Assembly (NCBI GenBank): GCA_027038235.1
Contig: JALVXV010000182.1
Span: 1 to 10,045 of the forward strand
DNA: 10,045 bases
Direction: 5' to 3'
Source of the DNA: Campylobacterales bacterium
GTDB taxonomy: Bacteria > Campylobacterota > Campylobacteria > Campylobacterales > JALSKU01
The position numbers were made by a program, and so were the translations under genes. This document shows, one piece after another, positions 6,536-10,045 of the stretch. A model generated the notes under the pieces. The model searched no databases. It saw nothing but the letters and a program-made list of their open reading frames with translations, and was not told the DNA's origin. Every line of letters begins with the position of its first letter. Within the stretch, counting starts at the first letter, position 1.

Positions 6536-8284
6536 TTGAGAACACACTACAATACCGAAGTAAGCAAGAGTGATATAGGCAAAGAGGTTAAGCTTTGCGG
6601 ATGGGTAAATAGCAGAAGAGACCATGGTGGAGTTATCTTTATAGATCTAAGAGATAAAAGTGGTCTTATCCAGCTTGTTTGCGATCCTAAAGATGATGAA
6701 AATGCTTGGAAATTGGCTGATAGTGTTAGAGATGAGTTTGTCTTGGTTGCTAAAGGAAGAGTAAGACCAAGAGGAGAGGGCTTAGAAAATCCAAATCTAA
6801 AAACAGGGGCTATCGAAGTAGTAGTAAGTGAACTTACCATAGAAAATAGATCTCTTCCTATGCCTTTTGACTTAGGAGATAAGAGGGTAAATGAGGAGAT
6901 AAAGTTAAAATATAGATACCTTGAGCTTAGAACAAAAGAGAATTTAGAAATTTTCAAATTAAGAAGTAAGGCTGCGATAGCTGCTAGAAATGCTTTGGAT
7001 GAGCTTGGGTTTTTAGAGGTTGAAACACCTGTGCTTACCAAATCAACTCCTGAGGGAGCAAGAGACTATCTAGTGCCAAGTAGAGTTCACAATGGCGAAT
7101 TTTATGCACTTCCACAATCTCCTCAACTTTTTAAACAGCTCTTGATGATAGGTGGATTTGATAGGTACTTTCAGATAGCAAAATGCTTTAGAGACGAAGA
7201 TCTAAGAGCAGATAGACAGCCAGAGTTTACCCAGATAGATGTAGAGATGAGTTTTTGTACTCAAGAGGATGTGATACAAGTAGCTGAACATTTACTTTAC
7301 AATATCTTTAAAGCTTGTGGCAAAGAGATAGAAAAAAGCTTTAAAAGAATTAGTTACAATGAAGCTATGGAAAAGTATGGAAGCGACAAGCCTGATCTAA
7401 GATATGATCTTTCAATGGTGGATGTGATAGATATATTTGCAAAAAGTAGCAATGAAATTTTTAGCTCTATTGCAAAAGATAAAAAGCAAAACCGTATAAA
7501 AGCTCTAAAAGTTCCAAATGGTGATAATATCTTTTCAAAAAGACAGATGAAAGGCTTTGAGGATTATGTAAGAAAGTTTGGAGCTAAAGGTTTAGGATAC
7601 TTCCAAATGAAAGAGGAAGGCTTAAAAGGTCCTCTTACAAAATTTTTTAGCGAAGAGGATTTAAGCAAGATCATAGAAGTTTGTGATATAAAAGTGGGTG
7701 ATGTGGTATTTTTTGGAGCAGGTGATAAAAAGGTTGTGCTTGATTATATGGGAAGATTTAGAATATATCTAGCTGAACTTATGAATATCATCCCAAAAGA
7801 TGAGTTTAACTTTGTATGGGTGGTTGACTTTCCAATGTTTGAGATAGAAGATGGCAAGGTAAAAGCTCTACATCACCCATTTACTATGCCTAAGGATTTA
7901 AACAAAAAAAATCTTGAAGAGATAAGCTCAATTGCATATGACATAGTTTTAAATGGAGTTGAACTAGGCGGCGGAAGTATAAGGATACACAAAGAGGAAA
8001 TCCAAGAAGAGGTATTTAAACTTTTAGGCATAAGCGAAGAGGAGGCTAAGGAGAAGTTTGGATTTTTGCTTGAGGCTTTAAAATTTGGTGCTCCTCCTCA
8101 TGGTGGATTTGCTATAGGTTTTGATAGACTTATTATGCTTTTAAGCAAAGCTGAAGGCATTAGAGATGTCATAGCATTTCCAAAGACACAAAAAGCACAA
8201 TGTCTGCTTACAAGTGCACCAAGCGAAGTAGATAGCGAACAACTTAAGGAGTTGGGACTTAGAATAAAGAAGCTTAGAGCATAG
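6536..8284 (+). CDS. aspS: Aspartyl-tRNA synthetase (likely non-discriminating Asp/Asn type)
   Basis: Charges tRNA with aspartate. It is a class IIb, bacterial-type enzyme of 582 residues from the TTG start, the usual length. Domains in order: N-terminal OB-fold anticodon-binding domain (about 1-105, CGWVNSRRDHGGVIFIDLRD); class II core with the ETPVLTKSTPEGARDYLVPS region (about 163-182); motif 2 FRDEDLRADR (218-227) followed by QPEFTQIDVEMSF; a GAD insertion domain (about 285-410); and motif 3 GFDRL near 528. Relatives in Helicobacter and Campylobacter are non-discriminating: they also misacylate tRNA-Asn, which GatCAB then amidates, because asparaginyl-tRNA synthetase is absent. That role is inferred here from lineage, not seen. 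The start is TTG at 6536 rather than ATG at 6530 on spacing and homology, giving MRTHYNTEV. The TAG stop runs directly into the heptamer-repeat element before adk. Confidence 0.95.
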   Translation: MRTHYNTEVSKSDIGKEVKLCGWVNSRRDHGGVIFIDLRDKSGLIQLVCDPKDDENAWKLADSVRDEFVLVAKGRVRPRGEGLENPNLKTGAIEVVVSELTIENRSLPMPFDLGDKRVNEEIKLKYRYLELRTKENLEIFKLRSKAAIAARNALDELGFLEVETPVLTKSTPEGARDYLVPSRVHNGEFYALPQSPQLFKQLLMIGGFDRYFQIAKCFRDEDLRADRQPEFTQIDVEMSFCTQEDVIQVAEHLLYNIFKACGKEIEKSFKRISYNEAMEKYGSDKPDLRYDLSMVDVIDIFAKSSNEIFSSIAKDKKQNRIKALKVPNGDNIFSKRQMKGFEDYVRKFGAKGLGYFQMKEEGLKGPLTKFFSEEDLSKIIEVCDIKVGDVVFFGAGDKKVVLDYMGRFRIYLAELMNIIPKDEFNFVWVVDFPMFEIEDGKVKALHHPFTMPKDLNKKNLEEISSIAYDIVLNGVELGGGSIRIHKEEIQEEVFKLLGISEEEAKEKFGFLLEALKFGAPPHGGFAIGFDRLIMLLSKAEGIRDVIAFPKTQKAQCLLTSAPSEVDSEQLKELGLRIKKLRA

Positions 8285-8367
8285 AGCTAAGAGCAAAGAG
8301 CTTTAAATCCAAAATTGCTCCGCAATTTTGATAGCTCTAAGCCCTAAGCTCTCAGCTATAAGCTTTA
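8282..8367. repeat. Heptamer-repeat / hairpin element between aspS and adk
   Basis: A 9-pair perfect stem, CAAAATTGC (8310-8318) with GCAATTTTG (8322-8330) and loop TCC, is flanked by short arrays of period 7. Left, 8282-8302: TAGAGCT, AAGAGCA, AAGAGCT. Right, 8333-8367: AGCTCTA, AGCCCTA, AGCTCTC, AGCTATA, AGCTTTA. The left units are reverse complements of the right ones, so 8283-8302 and 8333-8352 match as inverted repeats at 16 of 20 positions. The whole region could fold into one long imperfect hairpin. It fills nearly all of the gap between the two genes. There is no T-run typical of a terminator. It may be an interspersed repeat family or an mRNA-processing element; its function is not known. 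Confidence 0.75.
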
Positions 8368-8370
8368 TAG

Positions 8371-8376
8371 AAAGGA
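8371..8376 (+). promoter_or_regulatory. Ribosome binding site that decides the adk start
   Basis: AAAGGA overlaps a first ATG at 8376 and lies 5 bases before a second in-frame ATG at 8382. The second gives MKKLFLIIGAPGSGKTT, matching the N-terminus of Campylobacter adenylate kinase. Confidence 0.75.
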
Positions 8377-8381
8377 TGAAA

Positions 8382-8963
8382 ATGAAAAAACTATTTTTAA
8401 TAATTGGAGCTCCCGGCAGCGGTAAGACAACTGATGCTGAGATTATTGCTAAAAACAATGGTGATACTATAGTACACTACTCTACAGGAGATTTACTAAG
8501 AGCGGAGATCGCTAGTGGTAGCGAACTTGGAAAAACTATAGAGAGCTTTACCTCAAAAGGCAATCTAGTTCCTTTAGAAATTGTTATAGATACTATAGTT
8601 AGTGCTATAAAAAACTCTCCAAAGGATATTATCCTTATTGATGGTTATCCTAGAAGTGTTGAACAGATGGAGGCACTTGATAAGATACTACAAAAAGAAA
8701 AAGATATAGAGTTGGTATCTGTCATAGAGGTTGAAGTTTCTGAAGAGGTAGCAAAAGAGAGAGTATTGGGTCGAGCTAGAGGTGCAGATGATAATGAAGA
8801 GGTATTTTTCAATAGAATGAAAGTATATACTAAGCCTTTAGCTGCTATTCAATCCTTTTATCAAACAAAAGGGTTGCTTAAAAAGATAGATGGCCAAAGA
8901 GCTATCCAAGAGATAGTAGATGATATGGAAAATTTTATAAAAAGTAGAATTATTAATGGTTAA
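8382..8963 (+). CDS. adk: Adenylate kinase, short-LID form
   Basis: Interconverts ATP + AMP and 2 ADP, keeping adenylate pools balanced in the cytoplasm. From the chosen start it has 193 residues. P-loop GAPGSGKT is at 9-16; the AMP-site region YSTGDLLRA at 33-41; DGYPRSVEQ (the family DG(F/Y)PR) at 87-95; and GRARGADDNEE at 130-140, a short LID rather than the longer zinc-type LID. The length and the RGADDNEEVF(F/Y)NRMKVYT segment resemble Campylobacter Adk closely. Reading could be extended upstream to a TTG at 8328, but that extension (MIALSPKLSAIS...) is made of the heptamer repeat and is not family sequence. adk may be transcribed from the aspS promoter through the repeat element. The stop overlaps the next gene by 8 bases. 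Confidence 0.95.
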   Translation: MKKLFLIIGAPGSGKTTDAEIIAKNNGDTIVHYSTGDLLRAEIASGSELGKTIESFTSKGNLVPLEIVIDTIVSAIKNSPKDIILIDGYPRSVEQMEALDKILQKEKDIELVSVIEVEVSEEVAKERVLGRARGADDNEEVFFNRMKVYTKPLAAIQSFYQTKGLLKKIDGQRAIQEIVDDMENFIKSRIING

Positions 8964-9696
8964 AAATCCATCATTTTATAGTGTTATCATAGGTACAGAG
9001 CTTTTAAATGGAAGAAGAAAAGATAAACATTTTGAATTTTTAAATAGCGAACTTTTAAAAAGAGGGTGGGAGCAAAAAGCAAATTTTGTCATAAAAGATG
9101 ATCCTCTCTTTATGGAGGAGGTGTTTACTCTTATTAAAAATGACTCAAATTCGGTCATGTTTAGTTTTGGAGGTATTGGTGCTACACCTGATGACTATAC
9201 TAGAGAGGTAGCTGCAAAGGTCTTTACTAGTGGCATAATGGAGCAAAATAAAAAGGCTTTAGAGCTGATAGTAAATCAATTTAAAGATAAGGCTTATCCT
9301 CATAGAGTAAATATGGCAAATCTACCCAAAAATGCTATACTTTTAAAAAATATAGTCAATCAAGTGCCCGGTTTTGGAGTAGAGGAGAGATTTTTCTTTG
9401 TGCCAGGTTTTCCTGAAATGTCAAGAGCAATGGTCATAGAGGCTCTTGATAGATTTTACCCAAAAAATTTACAAAAATTCTCTTGTGGTTTTACAGTTGT
9501 AGCTAGTGAAAATGATCTTATTGAGATCATGAGATCACTTCCTAAAGATTTGGAATTTTCATCTCTTCCAAAATTTAAAGAAGATAAGAGATATGTAGAG
9601 ATATATATTGCTGATTATGACAAAGAAAAAGTACAAAAGTGGTGCGATTTTTTTAAAAATGAAGTAGATAAAAAGAGACTTCCGATCCTAAAATAG
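8956..9696 (+). CDS. CinA-type molybdopterin-binding-domain protein (MoCF_biosynth family, COG1058-like)
   Basis: A 246-residue soluble protein of the MoCF_biosynth/CinA N-terminal family. Family marks: IIGTELLNGRRKDKH at 11-25, GGIGATPDDYTR at 72-83 (family GGxGxTxDD), MANLPKNAILLKN near 119-131 followed by PGFG, and FFVPGFPEM near 146-154. It lacks the C-terminal amidohydrolase domain of full CinA (about 400 residues); the remaining part, after about 165, is a small alpha/beta tail. Stand-alone members are widespread and mostly uncharacterised. Proposed roles include nucleotide or pyridine-nucleotide hydrolysis, as in the COG1058 domain of CinA, and cofactor handling. Substrate is unknown here. 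The ATG lies inside the end of adk (8-base overlap) with no clear ribosome binding site, so it is probably translated by coupling to adk. Its stop precedes a strong hairpin. Confidence 0.85.
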   Translation: MVKNPSFYSVIIGTELLNGRRKDKHFEFLNSELLKRGWEQKANFVIKDDPLFMEEVFTLIKNDSNSVMFSFGGIGATPDDYTREVAAKVFTSGIMEQNKKALELIVNQFKDKAYPHRVNMANLPKNAILLKNIVNQVPGFGVEERFFFVPGFPEMSRAMVIEALDRFYPKNLQKFSCGFTVVASENDLIEIMRSLPKDLEFSSLPKFKEDKRYVEIYIADYDKEKVQKWCDFFKNEVDKKRLPILK

Positions 9697-9716
9697 GAGG
9701 AGGATAACACCTCCTC
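9697..9716. terminator. Hairpin between convergent CinA-like gene and metE
   Basis: GAGGAGG (9697-9703) pairs perfectly with CCTCCTC (9710-9716) around the loop ATAACA. It begins right after the TAG of the CinA-like gene and ends 8 bases before the metE stop. There is no T-run on either side. It resembles the hairpin at 1749-1784, which also separates two convergent genes. Confidence 0.68.
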
Positions 9717-9724
9717 GCCTTAAA

Positions 9725-10045
9725 TCATCTAAAACTTTTAACAGCCTCTACCATATTTTTTAGACTTGCTCTAACCTCTTCCCATCTTCTAGTTTTCAAA
9801 CCACAATCAGGATTTATCCATAGTTGCTCTTTTGGTAAAACCTCTAAAAGCTTTGAGATTTGCTCCTTTATCTCTTTTACACTTGGTATCCTTGGGGAGT
9901 GTATATCATAAACTCCTGGACCTATCTCTTTTTTATATCCTACCTCTTTAAAGATTTTTAAGAGTCTATTGCCACTTCTTGATGTCTCTATAGTAATGAC
10001 ATCAGCATCCATATCCTCTATAGTATGAATAATATCATTAAAATC
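9725..10045 (-). CDS. metE: Cobalamin-independent methionine synthase, C-terminal fragment (5' end cut off by window)
   Basis: MetE transfers the methyl group of 5-methyltetrahydropteroyl-polyglutamate to homocysteine, the last step of methionine synthesis, without vitamin B12. Only the last 106 codons are in the window; the frame is open to base 10045, where it reads DFNDIIHTIEDMDADVITIETSRS. The ATG at 10012 is internal. Visible: GPGVYDIHSP with the catalytic histidine (codon 49 of the fragment), and NPDCGLKTR with the zinc-ligand cysteine (codon 81, at 9803-9805). The 32-residue distance between them equals that of the enteric enzyme (His694 and Cys726), so nothing is inserted or lost here. 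Aligning Cys81 with residue 726 gives a full length near 751, normal for the family. The other zinc ligands lie outside. The tail, ANMV-like KNMVEAVKSFR, is complete. Confidence 0.95.
   Translation of the reverse strand, partial: DFNDIIHTIEDMDADVITIETSRSGNRLLKIFKEVGYKKEIGPGVYDIHSPRIPSVKEIKEQISKLLEVLPKEQLWINPDCGLKTRRWEEVRASLKNMVEAVKSFR

Noticed and set aside
6547..7041. - strand open frame opposite the start of aspS
   Set aside because: Shadow of AspRS, which has full class II motifs; the antisense translation is Ser/Leu-rich and unrecognisable.
8282..8367. CRISPR array or simple intrinsic terminator
   Set aside because: Units are only 7 bases with no spacers, and the hairpin is not followed by a T-run.
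8328..8381. N-terminal extension of adenylate kinase from a TTG
   Set aside because: The extension is translated heptamer repeat, lacks a ribosome binding site and is absent from the family; ATG at 8382 fits spacing and homology.
1..10045. tRNA, rRNA, insertion sequence or prophage genes
   Set aside because: None recognised on either strand; gene order and content look like stable core chromosome.

Overview
The window looks like chromosomal housekeeping DNA from a member of the Campylobacterota (the former Epsilonproteobacteria). The DNA is AT-rich. The adenylate kinase, AspRS, NAD kinase and RecN-like proteins resemble Campylobacter-type versions, and a divergent block of nadK-recN on one side and aspS-adk on the other is also known from Campylobacter. 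A soluble TlpD-like chemoreceptor and an Aer/CetB-like PAS protein fit the same group. I cannot name a genus.

Layout. Bases 1-1749 (+): the 3' four fifths of acs (AMP-forming acetyl-CoA synthetase) and a 62-residue unknown protein directly behind it. A strong hairpin at 1749-1784 separates them from a convergent gene. Bases 1781-2872 (-): a cytoplasmic chemoreceptor with a C-terminal zinc-binding CZB domain. Bases 2906-5870 (-): a tightly packed set transcribed leftward, nadK then recN then a decayed remnant of an AAA-ATPase-like gene, each start overlapping the previous stop. Bases 5871-5932 are a short divergent promoter region. Bases 5933-6472 (+): a stand-alone PAS protein. Bases 6536-8963 (+): aspS, an unusual heptamer-repeat/hairpin element, and adk. 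A CinA-type molybdopterin-binding-domain protein at 8956-9696 overlaps the end of adk. A second strong hairpin at 9697-9716 precedes the convergent 3' end of metE (9725-10045, cut by the window edge).

Functionally the window holds central metabolism (acetate activation, NADP synthesis, adenylate balance, methionine synthesis), translation (AspRS), DNA repair (RecN) and two taxis or sensing proteins. No mobile element, CRISPR array, rRNA or tRNA is visible. I found no convincing new multi-gene system. The parts that ordinary genes do not explain are the heptamer/hairpin element between aspS and adk, the three-lesion pseudogene coupled to recN, the small ORF after acs, and the matching stop-codon hairpins at the two convergent gene ends. 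Several starts were chosen from Shine-Dalgarno spacing and family comparison: TTG for aspS and recN, GTG for nadK, and internal ATGs for adk and the PAS gene.
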